Shown one piece after another: positions 34,900 to 43,572 of a stretch of 64,000 nucleotides of DNA. The notes below the pieces were generated by a model, which was given only the letters and a program-made list of their open reading frames with translations, ran no database searches and was not told the DNA's origin. The position numbers were made by a program, and so were the translations under genes. The stretch is taken from positions 2,600,001 to 2,664,000 of the forward strand of contig NZ_CP082839.1 in assembly GCF_019930585.1 (NCBI RefSeq), given 5' to 3'. Origin of the DNA: Sphingomonas nostoxanthinifaciens. Lineage in GTDB: Bacteria > Pseudomonadota > Alphaproteobacteria > Sphingomonadales > Sphingomonadaceae. Positions within the stretch are counted from its first letter, which is position 1. Each line of letters starts with the position of its first letter.

Positions 34900-37412
34900 C
34901 ACCAATCCTCCCGCACCGCGCGCACGGCATCGGCCGAGACCGCGCGCCGCCCGGCCAGCATCGCGGTCGCCGCCGACGCGACGATCAAGGCGAGCGCGAC
35001 GCCGGCCAGCAGCCCGAGCGGCAGCCGCGTGTCCATCGTCCAGTTGAACGATTGCGGATTGACGACGTGGATCAGGATCTGCGCCAGCCCGCAGCCCAGC
35101 GCCACGCCGGCGACCCCGCCGACCAGCCCGAGCAGCGCCCCCTCGATGCCGAGCATCGCGACGATCTGGCGACGGGTGACGCCGAGATGGCGCAGCATGC
35201 CGAATTCGCGGGTGCGCGCGATCGTCTGCGCCGAGGCAGTGGCGGCGACGCCGGCGAGACCGACGACGATCGCGACCAGCTCCAGCCCGAAGGTGATCGC
35301 GAAGCTGCGGTCGAAGATGGCGAGCGCCCGCGCCTTGAGCAGCCGCGTCGGCACGATCTGCACCTCGTCGGCCAATGCGGCCGGCAATGCACGATGCAAC
35401 GCCTCCTGGATCGCGACGAGGTCGGCGCCGGGGGCGAGCGTGATCGCCGCCTCGCCGCGCGCGGTGTCGCCAGTCAGCCGATCATAATCGTGCCCGGCGA
35501 TCATCACTGCGCCATCCTGCCGCGCATAGTCGCGATAGATGGCAGTGACGAAGGCGGGCACCCGCCGCGCCCCCAACGGCAGCGTCAACGTCGCGCCGGG
35601 CGCGAGTGCATACAGCCGCACCGCCGGCTCCGACACGCGCACCGCCAATGCGCCTGCGGGGGGCGGCACGACGCGCCCCAGCGGCGGATCGGCGTGGTCG
35701 GGGTCGGCGCGGACGATCAGGGTCAATGCCGGACGGTTCGGCGCCAGCACGATCGGGTGCTGCGCACCGAACGTGATCGCGCCGACCCCCAGCAGCCGGC
35801 TCAGCCGCGCCTGCAGCGCGGGATCGAACGGTGTGTCGCCATTCGCGCTGACATAGAGATCGGCGACAAGGATCTGGTCGAGCCACGCATCCACCGATCC
35901 GCGGAAGCTCGCCACCATCACCGCCATCGCGATCATCAGCCCGACGCTGGCGACGATGCCCGACAGCGCCACGGCCGCCTGGCTCGGTGCGCCCCACAGA
36001 CGGTCGACCGCCAATTCGACCACAGGCGCGGCGAAGTGGCGACGGGCGAGCGGCGCCAGCAACGTCCGCGCCAGCCACGGCATCGCCGCGATCCCCGCCG
36101 CGAGCAGCAGCCCGACCGCGCCATAGCCGAACAGCGCGATCCCGCCGACCGCCGGCATCAGCGCGCACGCCCCACCCGCCAGCGCCAGCAGCAGCGCAGG
36201 CAGGATCGGCGGCCGGCGGCGTGGATCGACCGCATCGCCCAGCGCCTTCAGCGCCACCGCCGGCGTCACCCGCGCCGCGGATCGTGCGGGCAACAGGCTG
36301 CCGAGCGTGGCGGCGGCAAGGCCCAGCCCGGCAAAGCCCAGTGCGGCGCCGGGTGCGAACAGCAGGGGCGGCGCGCTTTGTCCGGCAAAATAGCCGCTCC
36401 CCAGATCGCCACCGACCAGCCGCAGCACCCCGGCTGCCAGCCCGAGGCCGGCGACGATCCCGATCGCGGCACCGACGACACCGAGCGCCAACCCCTCCGC
36501 CAATATCTGCCCCATCACCATCGCCCGGCTCGCGCCCAGCACGCGCAACAGCGCGAAATGGGCGCGGCGGCGCGCGATCGACAATGCCTGCGCCGAATAG
36601 ACGAGGAAGGCGCCGGTCAGCAGCGCGACCAGCGCGAGCATGTCGAGATTGACGCGATAGGCGCGCGACAATGCGTCGGTGCGGCTGGCATCGTCGGCGG
36701 TGCTGGCCGCCGCGGCGTCGGCAGGAAGGGTGGCGGCGAGCGTCGCACGCACGCGCCTGGCATCGGCGCCAGCGGCGAGCTTCAGGTCGATCCGGTCGAG
36801 CCGACCGAGGCGATCGAAACGGTCCTGCGCCGCGGCGATGTCGATCACGGCCAGCGCGCGTCCATCGACACCGGGGAGCAGGCCGGCAATGGCGAAACGC
36901 TCGACGCGCCCGGCGACGACCAGCGCCACATGGTCGCCGACATGATGTCCGGCCAGCGCCGCGCGCGAGAGGAACAGCGCGTCCGGATCGAACAAGGCGA
37001 GCCCCCTCTCCCGCTCCGGCCTGGCAAGCAGCAGCGGCGTGACCGCGGCCGCGCGCAGCACGTCGAGCCCGAGCAGATCGAGCGGCCGCCCGTCGAGACG
37101 CGCATGCAGCACCACCACCGGGCTCGCGGCGGCGATCCCCGCCAGCCGGGCGACCCGCGGATAGACGCGCTCGTCGAAGCCTTGCACGCCGGTCGCCGCG
37201 ATCCGAAGATCGGCACCGCCATTGACGGTGGCGAGGCCGCGCGCAAACCGGTCGAGCGCGGATGCATTGATCAGATGCACCGCGAAGCCGAGCGCCACCC
37301 CGATCGCGATGGCGACCACGGCGGTCACGATCCGCACCGGATGCGCGCGCCACTCACCGACGATCATCCAGCGCGGCACCGCTGTCGCCCGCCAGTCGAG
37401 CGCCATCGTCAC
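34899..37412 (-). CDS. FtsX/LolC-type ABC transporter permease (double FtsX domain)
   Basis: 837 residues from GTG at 37412, which overlaps the ATPase stop (GTGA); ATG at 37406 is an alternative. It has an N-terminal membrane segment (RIVTAVVAIAIGVALGFAVH), a large periplasmic domain, a first FtsX triplet (ALVALLTGAFLVYSAQALSI onward), a central pair of helices, a second periplasmic domain and a second FtsX set near the C-terminus (RTREFGMLRHLGVTRRQIVA). This is the fused permease of AttFG/YbbP type, a mechanotransmission ABC system rather than a classical importer. It acts with the ATPase upstream and the lipocalin downstream. Confidence 0.9.
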   Translation of the reverse strand: MTMALDWRATAVPRWMIVGEWRAHPVRIVTAVVAIAIGVALGFAVHLINASALDRFARGLATVNGGADLRIAATGVQGFDERVYPRVARLAGIAAASPVVVLHARLDGRPLDLLGLDVLRAAAVTPLLLARPERERGLALFDPDALFLSRAALAGHHVGDHVALVVAGRVERFAIAGLLPGVDGRALAVIDIAAAQDRFDRLGRLDRIDLKLAAGADARRVRATLAATLPADAAAASTADDASRTDALSRAYRVNLDMLALVALLTGAFLVYSAQALSIARRRAHFALLRVLGASRAMVMGQILAEGLALGVVGAAIGIVAGLGLAAGVLRLVGGDLGSGYFAGQSAPPLLFAPGAALGFAGLGLAAATLGSLLPARSAARVTPAVALKALGDAVDPRRRPPILPALLLALAGGACALMPAVGGIALFGYGAVGLLLAAGIAAMPWLARTLLAPLARRHFAAPVVELAVDRLWGAPSQAAVALSGIVASVGLMIAMAVMVASFRGSVDAWLDQILVADLYVSANGDTPFDPALQARLSRLLGVGAITFGAQHPIVLAPNRPALTLIVRADPDHADPPLGRVVPPPAGALAVRVSEPAVRLYALAPGATLTLPLGARRVPAFVTAIYRDYARQDGAVMIAGHDYDRLTGDTARGEAAITLAPGADLVAIQEALHRALPAALADEVQIVPTRLLKARALAIFDRSFAITFGLELVAIVVGLAGVAATASAQTIARTREFGMLRHLGVTRRQIVAMLGIEGALLGLVGGVAGVALGCGLAQILIHVVNPQSFNWTMDTRLPLGLLAGVALALIVASAATAMLAGRRAVSADAVRAVREDW

Positions 37413-38080
37413 GCGGGGACGAGGCCGGCGGAGGTGAGGCGCATCACGCGATCGGCGGAGGCGGCAGCGACATCCGAATGGGTGACGAGCAGCGCACTGG
37501 CCCCGGCCTCGCGCAGCTGCGCGACCAGCAACGCCAACACCCGCGCCGCCGTCTCGGGATCGAGATTGCCGGTCGGCTCGTCCGCAAGGATCAGCGCCGG
37601 GCGGTGCGCGAGCGCGCGCGCAATCGCCACGCGCTGCAATTCGCCGCCCGAAAGCTGGCTCGGATAATCGGCATCGCGTCCGCTTAATCCGACCGCGGTC
37701 AGCAATTCCTTGGCGCGCGAACGGACATCCGCCGGTGCGGCACGCAGCAAGGCGAGCGGCAAACCGACATTCTGGCCGAGGGTAAGATGGGGAAGGATGT
37801 GAAAGGCCTGGAACACGAAGCCGATCCGCGCGCGACGCAAGGCGGCGCGGCCATCCTCGTCGAGCGTCGCGAGATCGGTCCCGTCCAGCACGACCGATCC
37901 CGCATCGGGCGTATCCAGTCCCGCGATCAGGTTGAGGAACGTCGACTTGCCGACCCCCGATTCCCCCATGATCGCGACCAGTTCGCCTGCGCGAAGCCGC
38001 ATCGAGAGACCGTCGAACAGCAGCCGCCCGCCGGGCACGGTCTTGCGGAGATTGTCGATGTCGAGGAGAGGCGGCAGCAC
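37409..38080 (-). CDS. ABC transporter ATPase, LolD/AttE-like
   Basis: 223 residues from GTG at 38080; a TTG at 38098 is the other option and neither has a strong ribosome site. The Walker A motif GESGVGKST is at about 39-47, followed by the Q-loop (FVFQAFHILPHLTLGQNV), signature LSGGELQRVAIARAL and Walker B LILADEPTGNLD. It belongs to the MacB/LolD group that drives FtsX-type permeases. It is the first gene of a three-gene coupled operon with the permease and AttH-like protein. It is divergent from the LysR gene at 38182. Confidence 0.9.
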   Translation of the reverse strand: MLPPLLDIDNLRKTVPGGRLLFDGLSMRLRAGELVAIMGESGVGKSTFLNLIAGLDTPDAGSVVLDGTDLATLDEDGRAALRRARIGFVFQAFHILPHLTLGQNVGLPLALLRAAPADVRSRAKELLTAVGLSGRDADYPSQLSGGELQRVAIARALAHRPALILADEPTGNLDPETAARVLALLVAQLREAGASALLVTHSDVAAASADRVMRLTSAGLVPA

Positions 38081-38181
38081 ATGTCCAGTTAGACGCAAGC
38101 GCGCTTATCAGAAAGGCCCGGCAACGGCTCTGCGCGGACGGCAGATTGCCTTCTCGAAGCCGGGCGCTCACATCTCGAGCG

Positions 38182-39090
38182 ATGCCGACCAGCCGATCCG
38201 ACTTCACCGACTTCACCTATTTCCTTGCGATCGCGAGGCATCTGAGCTTTCGGCGGGCCGGGCTCGAACTGGGCATCAGCGCGTCGGCGCTCAGCCATGC
38301 CCTGAAAGGTCTGGAAACGCGGCTCGGCGTGCGCCTGCTCAACCGGACCAACCGGAGCGTGATGCTCACCGCCGCCGGCGCGGAGCTTCAGGCAGCGGTC
38401 ACCGGCCCGTTCGATCAGATCGCCGAGGCGGTGGAGAGGCTCAATCGCTATCGCGACGCGCCAACCGGGCGCATCCGCCTCAACGTGCCGGTCGATGCCG
38501 CTACCCTGCTGATCGCACCGGTGCTCGCGCCCTTCGTGGAGCGTTATCCCGATGTCGAGCTCGACATCAGCGTCAGCAACCGGATGACCGACGTCATTGA
38601 CGGCGGCTATGATGCGGGCATTCGCTATGGTGGGACCGTGCCCGAGGATATGGTGGCGCAGCGCCTCTCGGCAGATATCCGCTGGCTCGTCGCGGGAACG
38701 CCCGCTTATCTCGATCGGTTCGGGCGCCCTTCCCATCCGAACGACCTGCTCGCCCATCGCTGCCTGCGCTTTCGCCTTGGCGACGACAGCATCTATCGTT
38801 GGGAGTTCGAGCGAAACGGAGAAGCGCTCAGCATCGCGGTGCCGGGCACGCTCACCTTCGACGACAGCCACATCATCGTGGGCGCACTGATGCGCGGGGC
38901 CGGGCTGATGTACGGGCCGGAACCCTTGCTGCGCGAAATGCTGGACGCCGGCACGCTGGAGGAGGTGCTTGGCGACTGGGCCGGGCCGGGTCCGGGCTTC
39001 CACATCTATTATTCCAGCCGGCGGCAGGTGCCGACGGGGCTTCGCCTGTTGATCGACCTGATCCGCGAGCTTCGTCCGCTCGGGCTGTAA
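38182..39090 (+). CDS. LysR family transcriptional regulator (CrgA-like branch)
   Basis: 302 residues. The N-terminal helix-turn-helix (FTYFLAIARHLSFRRAGLEL; ISASALSHALKGLETRLGVR) is followed by a complete effector domain (TGRIRLNVPVDAATLLIAPV). ATG at 38182 is preferred; the frame is open to a TTG at 38146. It lies between the divergent ABC operon and the SDR operon that starts 132 bases downstream on the same strand. It may control either; relatives in this branch commonly control nearby SDR or oxidoreductase genes. Confidence 0.88.
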   Translation: MPTSRSDFTDFTYFLAIARHLSFRRAGLELGISASALSHALKGLETRLGVRLLNRTNRSVMLTAAGAELQAAVTGPFDQIAEAVERLNRYRDAPTGRIRLNVPVDAATLLIAPVLAPFVERYPDVELDISVSNRMTDVIDGGYDAGIRYGGTVPEDMVAQRLSADIRWLVAGTPAYLDRFGRPSHPNDLLAHRCLRFRLGDDSIYRWEFERNGEALSIAVPGTLTFDDSHIIVGALMRGAGLMYGPEPLLREMLDAGTLEEVLGDWAGPGPGFHIYYSSRRQVPTGLRLLIDLIRELRPLGL

Positions 39091-39221
39091 AGTTCCGGCC
39101 TCCACGATGAGCGGCGTGCAACGTAGCATGGAATGCCGGCCCGGCTGACGCGCGCCGCTGCGGATCTTATGTCTCGCTCGAACGGGCCGAAACCGCGCCC
39201 ACCCCCATGCGAGAACATTCC

Positions 39222-39980
39222 ATGACGCCAAGCTACGATTTCACCGGCAAGGTCGCACTCGTCACCGGGGCGAGCCAGGGGATCGGCTTTGCCGCCGCCC
39301 GCGCTTTTGCCGAGAGCGGTGCCTCGGTCGTTCTGGCCGATCGCAATGCCGACGCTCTGTCCGCCGCCGTCGCGTCGCTCACCTCGGACGGCTTCACCGC
39401 GCTCGCCGTCGTCTGCGACGTCAGCGTCGAGGCCGAAGCCAAGGCGCTCGTCGATCGCACGGTCGCCGCATTTGGCCGCCTCGACATGGCCTACAACAAT
39501 GCCGGGATCCTCGGCCCATGGGGTCCGGTCACCGAGGAGACCGAAGCCGGCTTCGACGATGTCCACGCCGTCAATCTCAAGGGCATCTGGGCCTGCATGA
39601 AGCACGAACTCATCCAGATGGAGAAGCAGGGCGGCGGCGCGATCGTGAACTGCTCGTCGCTCGGCGGTCTCGTCGGCCTGCCCGGCCGCGCCGCTTATCA
39701 CAGCTCGAAGCATGGCGTCCTCGGCCTTACCAAGTGCGCCGCGCTCGATTTCGCCACCAAGAACATCCGGGTGAATGCGGTCTGCCCCGGCACGATCGAG
39801 ACGCCGATGGCATCCGGCATCGACCAGGCGGCGCTGCAGGAGGTCATACGCGAGCAATCGATCGGACGCCTTGGCCGCCCGGAGGAGGTCGCCGCGGCGG
39901 TGCTGTGGCTCTGCAGCGACGGTGCGAGCCTCGTGCTGGGCGTCGGCCTGCCCGTCGACGGCGGTTTCACCGTCCATTGA
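39222..39980 (+). CDS. SDR-family oxidoreductase (glucose 1-dehydrogenase/FabG-like)
   Basis: 252 residues, classical SDR. It shows TGASQGIGFAAARAF (cofactor motif), an Asp after the second strand (LADRNADAL) favouring NAD, NNAG, catalytic Ser in NCSSLGG and YHSSK (Tyr and Lys), and PGTIETPM. ATG at 39222 has GCGAGAA nearby; ATG at 39207 would add five residues. First gene of a likely four-gene operon with carboxymuconolactone decarboxylase-like, ABM and cupin proteins, a set typical of small-molecule degradation or detoxification. The substrate is unknown. Confidence 0.88.
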   Translation: MTPSYDFTGKVALVTGASQGIGFAAARAFAESGASVVLADRNADALSAAVASLTSDGFTALAVVCDVSVEAEAKALVDRTVAAFGRLDMAYNNAGILGPWGPVTEETEAGFDDVHAVNLKGIWACMKHELIQMEKQGGGAIVNCSSLGGLVGLPGRAAYHSSKHGVLGLTKCAALDFATKNIRVNAVCPGTIETPMASGIDQAALQEVIREQSIGRLGRPEEVAAAVLWLCSDGASLVLGVGLPVDGGFTVH

Positions 39981-40018
39981 TGCCGCCGCGACTGGCAATC
40001 CTTGCAGGAGATATCGTC

Positions 40019-40345
40019 ATGACCACCGAGCCGACCAACGCCCGAAAATCCTTTGGCGATATCGCCCCGCACCTCGCCGAGATCACCGACAAGGTGCTGT
40101 TCGGGGATGTCTGGGAGAATGCCGCGCTGACACCCCGCGATCGCAGCCTGGTGACGATCACCTGCCTGATCGCAATGTATCGACTCAACGAAATACCCTT
40201 CCACATCAACAAGGCGATCGAGAACGGCGTCCCCCGCGACGAAATCGTCGAGGCGGTGACGCAGATCGCCTTCTACGCCGGCTGGCCGCCCGCGATGACG
40301 GCGCTGCCGATCCTCAAGAAGGTGTTCGCGGAAGCGGGCGTTTAA
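40019..40345 (+). CDS. Carboxymuconolactone decarboxylase/AhpD-like family protein
   Basis: 108 residues, a full CMD domain: WENAALTPRDRSLVTITCLI and YRLNEIPFHINKAIENGVPR. The helix after it ends VTQIAFYAGWPPAMTAL. The AhpD-type CxxC is absent (the position reads ITCLIAM with a single Cys), so peroxidase activity is unlikely. GGAG lies 8 bases before the ATG. The gene is 38 bases after the SDR gene and 3 bases before the ABM gene, in one operon. Confidence 0.85.
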   Translation: MTTEPTNARKSFGDIAPHLAEITDKVLFGDVWENAALTPRDRSLVTITCLIAMYRLNEIPFHINKAIENGVPRDEIVEAVTQIAFYAGWPPAMTALPILKKVFAEAGV

Positions 40346-40348
40346 GCG

Positions 40349-40759
40349 GTGCGGATGTGGCCGGCGCGCATATGGCTGATGGCAGCCTTGGCGGTCGCAT
40401 CGATCCTGGCAGGAGATGCAGCGATGGCAAAGGCCCAGAACGATCCGGTCGTCCGCATGGCCGAACTCGACATCGATCCGGCGCAACTCGCCGACTACAC
40501 GGCGATGCTGGCCGAAGAGATCGAGACCTCGGTCAAGATCGAGCCCGGCGTGCTGGCGCTCAATGCGGTATCCGTGAAGGACCATCCCGCCCAGATCCGC
40601 ATCCTCGAAATCTATGCGGACGAGGCGGCCTATGAACGGCATCTCACGACGCCGCACTTCCTGAAATACAAGAAGGGGACCGCCGCGATGGTGCGCGCGC
40701 TCCGGCTGATCGAGACCGATCCGATCCGGCTGTGCAGCAAGGCCGTCAGCTGCCGATAG
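40349..40759 (+). CDS. Exported antibiotic biosynthesis monooxygenase (ABM) domain protein
   Basis: 136 residues. A signal peptide ([20 protein letters not shown]) precedes a small ferredoxin-like ABM domain ([54 protein letters not shown]). ABM domains oxidise quinone-type or heme-type substrates without cofactors, though many have unknown roles. Export is unusual for the family. GTG at 40349 or ATG at 40355 could be the start. It sits between the CMD and cupin genes. Confidence 0.8.
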   Translation: MRMWPARIWLMAALAVASILAGDAAMAKAQNDPVVRMAELDIDPAQLADYTAMLAEEIETSVKIEPGVLALNAVSVKDHPAQIRILEIYADEAAYERHLTTPHFLKYKKGTAAMVRALRLIETDPIRLCSKAVSCR

Positions 40760-40799
40760 TCCTGCTCCCGATCCTGTCACCTTCGAAGGACATGCCGAT

Positions 40800-41219
40800 A
40801 TGAAGCTTATCCGCGCCGGCTCGCAGCCTTCGCAAAAAGGCCCCGAGCAATTCTTCACCGGCACCGTCCGGATCGATCCGCTGCACGCGGCGCCCGAGCC
40901 GGCCCGCGTGTCCTGTGCCGCCGTCACGTTCGAGCCCGGCGCGCGCTCCGCATGGCATACGCATCCGCTCGGCCAGATCCTGCTCGTGACCGCCGGCTGC
41001 GGCTGGACCCAATGCGAAGGCGAACCGATCGTCGAAATCCGCGCCGGCGACACGATCTGGTGTCCGCCCGGCCACAAGCATTGGCATGGCGCCTCGCCGA
41101 CTACCGCGATGACGCATATCGCCATCCAGGAAGCGCTCGATGGCAAGGCCGTGATCTGGCTGGAGAAAGTGACGGACGAGCAATATTACGCCGGCCCGCC
41201 GGGCTATACCGCCCCGTGA
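40800..41219 (+). CDS. Cupin-domain protein ((R)-mandelonitrile lyase-like family)
   Basis: 139 residues, one cupin barrel. Metal ligands are visible in motif 1 ([17 protein letters not shown]) and motif 2 ([14 protein letters not shown]). The opening [20 protein letters not shown] and the ending [11 protein letters not shown] are typical of the small cupins found beside CMD genes. Last gene of the SDR/CMD/ABM/cupin operon. The reaction is unknown. Confidence 0.85.
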   Translation: MKLIRAGSQPSQKGPEQFFTGTVRIDPLHAAPEPARVSCAAVTFEPGARSAWHTHPLGQILLVTAGCGWTQCEGEPIVEIRAGDTIWCPPGHKHWHGASPTTAMTHIAIQEALDGKAVIWLEKVTDEQYYAGPPGYTAP

Positions 41220-41281
41220 CGTCGACGACGCATTGATCTTGTTGCTCAAACGGGCGCCCCCCGGCATCGGACGAACAGCCA

Positions 41282-41299
41282 ATGACATTAATCTGTCAT
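41282..41299 (+). promoter_or_regulatory. PhoB-box-like direct repeat upstream of the two-component/TonB receptor/phosphatase cluster
   Basis: ATGACAT-TAAT-CTGTCAT: the second heptamer equals the PhoB consensus CTGTCAT, the first matches 5 of 7, and the AT-rich 4-base spacer gives the 11-base period of a pho box. It ends 36 bases before the response-regulator start. The same bases also form a dyad (ATGACA, 6-base spacer, TGTCAT), so a site for the local regulator is an alternative. Confidence 0.5.
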
Positions 41300-41335
41300 G
41301 GTATTTGACGAGGAGGTAAAGCGGAGGAGTTCCGC

Positions 41336-42016
41336 GTGCGCTTGCTTGTCGTCGAAGATGATCCGATCATCGCCGATCATATCGTTTCTGGCCTGATCGA
41401 CATCGGTCACAGCGCCACGCTCGCGCGCACCGGCTCGGAAGCGATCAGGGCCATGGCGGATCAGGCGCATGATGCCATGATCCTCGATCGGATGCTGCCC
41501 GATATCGACGGCATGTCCGTCATCAGCCACATGCGCAGCCGCGGCGATTCCACGCCGGTGCTGATGCTCAGCGCGCTCGGATCGGTGAAGAACCGTATCG
41601 AGGGGCTTCAGGGCGGCGCGGACGACTATCTGGCCAAGCCGTTCGACGTCGACGAACTCGCCGCGCGCCTGATCGCGATCGCCCGCCGTGGTGCCGCACG
41701 CACGGAGCAAACGAGCCTCGAGGTGGGCCGGCTGCAGCTTCACCCCAGCAGCCATTCGGTGGCCTATCGCGAGGCCAGCGCTGCGCTCAATCGCAAGCAA
41801 TATTCGCTGCTCGCTTATTTCATGTGCAACGCGGATCGGCTCGTCACCCGCGCCATGCTGATCGAGAACGTCTGGTCCTATTCGTTCTCGCCGAGCACGA
41901 ACATCATCGAAAGCAACATGAGCCGGCTGCGGACGGCGCTGCAGGAGATTGGCTGCGATCCGATCGAGACCCAGCGCGGCGCGGGCTACATATTGCGCGC
42001 CGAACGATGCGCCTGA
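41336..42016 (+). CDS. OmpR/PhoB-family response regulator
   Basis: 226 residues. The receiver domain has the acidic pair E7/D8/D9, phospho-acceptor D51 in MILDRMLPDIDG and K101 in LAKPFD. The C-terminal winged helix includes LLAYFMCNADRLVTRAMLIE and TNIIESNMSRLRTAL. GCGGAGGAG precedes the GTG start. The kinase gene overlaps its end by 10 bases. It probably controls the adjacent TonB receptor and phosphatase genes. The closest family feature is the QseB/CusR-type group. Confidence 0.93.
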   Translation: MRLLVVEDDPIIADHIVSGLIDIGHSATLARTGSEAIRAMADQAHDAMILDRMLPDIDGMSVISHMRSRGDSTPVLMLSALGSVKNRIEGLQGGADDYLAKPFDVDELAARLIAIARRGAARTEQTSLEVGRLQLHPSSHSVAYREASAALNRKQYSLLAYFMCNADRLVTRAMLIENVWSYSFSPSTNIIESNMSRLRTALQEIGCDPIETQRGAGYILRAERCA

Positions 42017-43410
42017 CCTGGCGGATCTTCCGCGGACCAGCGCGGCTCGACCGTCTCGCCATCCAGCTCGGCCTCGCCTTTGCCATCGCGATGGTCACGG
42101 TGGGGATGGTCGGTTTCAGCCTCGCCGACAATTGGGTGTCGAGCCGGATCGATACGTCGCTGCGCTATCATACCGCCAAATATCTGTCGGAGGCCGGGCA
42201 CGGCCCGGGCGAGGATGCCCGGCTGCAGGCGAAGATCCTCGAGTGGCAGCACCGCAAGGTGCTGAGCGAACGGACCTACGTTCTGTTCGACCGGACCAGC
42301 AAAAGGATCGCGGGTCGCCTCGACATCACGCCGCCACCCCCCGGCTTCTCGGACCTGCGCTTCACCGGCGGCGGCCATAACTACCAGATCGGGCGCGGGC
42401 TCGCGACGCGCCTGCCCAGCGGCAGCCTGTTCGTGGTCGTCCAGCACAGCGAGGCGGCGATGAGCCTCCACGCGCTCCTGCCAATCGTCGTGCTGATCAT
42501 CTCGCTGGCAGCCCTCATCCTCGGCCTGTCTGCTACCTTGCTGTTCGCGCACCTGACCGCGAAGCGGCTGTCCGAAACGCAGAACACCGCGGCCGCCATC
42601 GCCGCCGGAGACCTCAGCCGCCGCATCCCAACCGACCGACTGGACGGGATGTTCGCCGTGCAAGCCGAGAGCCTCAACCGGATGCTCGACCATATGGAGG
42701 AGCTGGTGCGCGCGCAGCAGCTCTTTTCCAGCAACCTCGCGCACGATCTGCGCACGCCGCTCACGCGGCTCCGCAGCCTGCTGGAGAAGGCATCGCGCGA
42801 GGGCCAGTCGACCTTCCCGTCGCTGATGGAGCGCGCCGACCGCGAATGCGCGTCGATCATCAGCATCTTCGACGCGCTGCTCCGGCTCGCCGAGATCGAG
42901 ACCGGGCGGCACCCCACGGCGATGAGCGCGGTGTCGCTGCGCCCGTTGATCGAAGACATTGCCGACACGATGGAGCCGGTGATCAGCGACCATGGCGGCA
43001 CGCTCCGCGTCCGAAGGCTGGACGACGTTTCGATCACCGGCGATCCAGACCTCATCAATCAGCTCCTCATCAACCTGCTCGAAAACGTCGCCACGCACAC
43101 GCCACCCGGAACGAGCGCGACCCTCTCGCTGGAACATGACGGCGGCAGCGCGGTCATCGTCGTGCGCGACGACGGGCCCGGCCTCGCGGTCGGCGACTTC
43201 GCACGCGTCACGCAGCCGTTCGAGCGCGGGTCCGCCGTATCGTCGGGCGGCGGCAGCGGGCTGGGGCTCGCCATCGCAAATGCGATCGCGCGGTTTCATC
43301 GCGGAAGCCTCGATTTGACCGACGCGACCCCGGGTCTGGTCGTGCAGGTACGCATTCCGGCAAACGACAGCGCCCACCATTCCGACGCGGCGGAACAATC
43401 GGCACTCTGA
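42007..43410 (+). CDS. Membrane sensor histidine kinase
   Basis: 467 residues. TM1 is at about 18-40 and a periplasmic sensor of about 115 residues follows. TM2 is at about 157-182, then HAMP, the dimerisation domain with H246 in SNLAHDLRTPLTRL, and an HATPase domain (N-box LLINLLENVATHT, DDGPG, GGGSGLGLAIAN). The sensor domain is not one I recognise. It forms a pair with the overlapping response regulator. The 162-base gap to the TonB receptor gene leaves room for a regulated promoter. Confidence 0.93.
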   Translation: MRLTWRIFRGPARLDRLAIQLGLAFAIAMVTVGMVGFSLADNWVSSRIDTSLRYHTAKYLSEAGHGPGEDARLQAKILEWQHRKVLSERTYVLFDRTSKRIAGRLDITPPPPGFSDLRFTGGGHNYQIGRGLATRLPSGSLFVVVQHSEAAMSLHALLPIVVLIISLAALILGLSATLLFAHLTAKRLSETQNTAAAIAAGDLSRRIPTDRLDGMFAVQAESLNRMLDHMEELVRAQQLFSSNLAHDLRTPLTRLRSLLEKASREGQSTFPSLMERADRECASIISIFDALLRLAEIETGRHPTAMSAVSLRPLIEDIADTMEPVISDHGGTLRVRRLDDVSITGDPDLINQLLINLLENVATHTPPGTSATLSLEHDGGSAVIVVRDDGPGLAVGDFARVTQPFERGSAVSSGGGSGLGLAIANAIARFHRGSLDLTDATPGLVVQVRIPANDSAHHSDAAEQSAL

Positions 43411-43456
43411 AGCCGATCCGGGGGACTGGAATCGCAGGCATATTTTCGGGCCGAAC

Positions 43457-43519
43457 GTTGCAAATTTTCAACCTTACATTTCCGCAATCTTAGGGAACGA
43501 CTCTCCGCCGAACTGTCAT
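43457..43519 (+). promoter_or_regulatory. Candidate regulatory region of the TonB receptor gene
   Basis: The 162-base gap holds an AT-rich near-palindrome, GTTGCAAATTTTCAAC (43457-43472, 14 of 16 symmetric). Forty bases on is a single CTGTCAT heptamer (43513-43519), identical to the pho-box half upstream of the response regulator. No second heptamer is at the 11-base spacing. The near-palindrome could be a binding site for the adjacent response regulator. Confidence 0.3.
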
Positions 43520-43572
43520 GCAGCGCTCGTACCCGCCCATTGACGGCATCGGCCGAAACGGGGAACCTAGAC

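Noticed and set aside
34809..37667. 952-codon plus-strand frame opposite the FtsX permease
   Set aside because: Arg/Gln/His-rich antisense artefact; the minus strand encodes a coherent ABC permease with coupled neighbours.
43502..43530. Second complete pho box upstream of the TonB receptor
   Set aside because: Only one heptamer CTGTCAT is present; the 11-base-spaced partners on either side match 4 of 7 or fewer.
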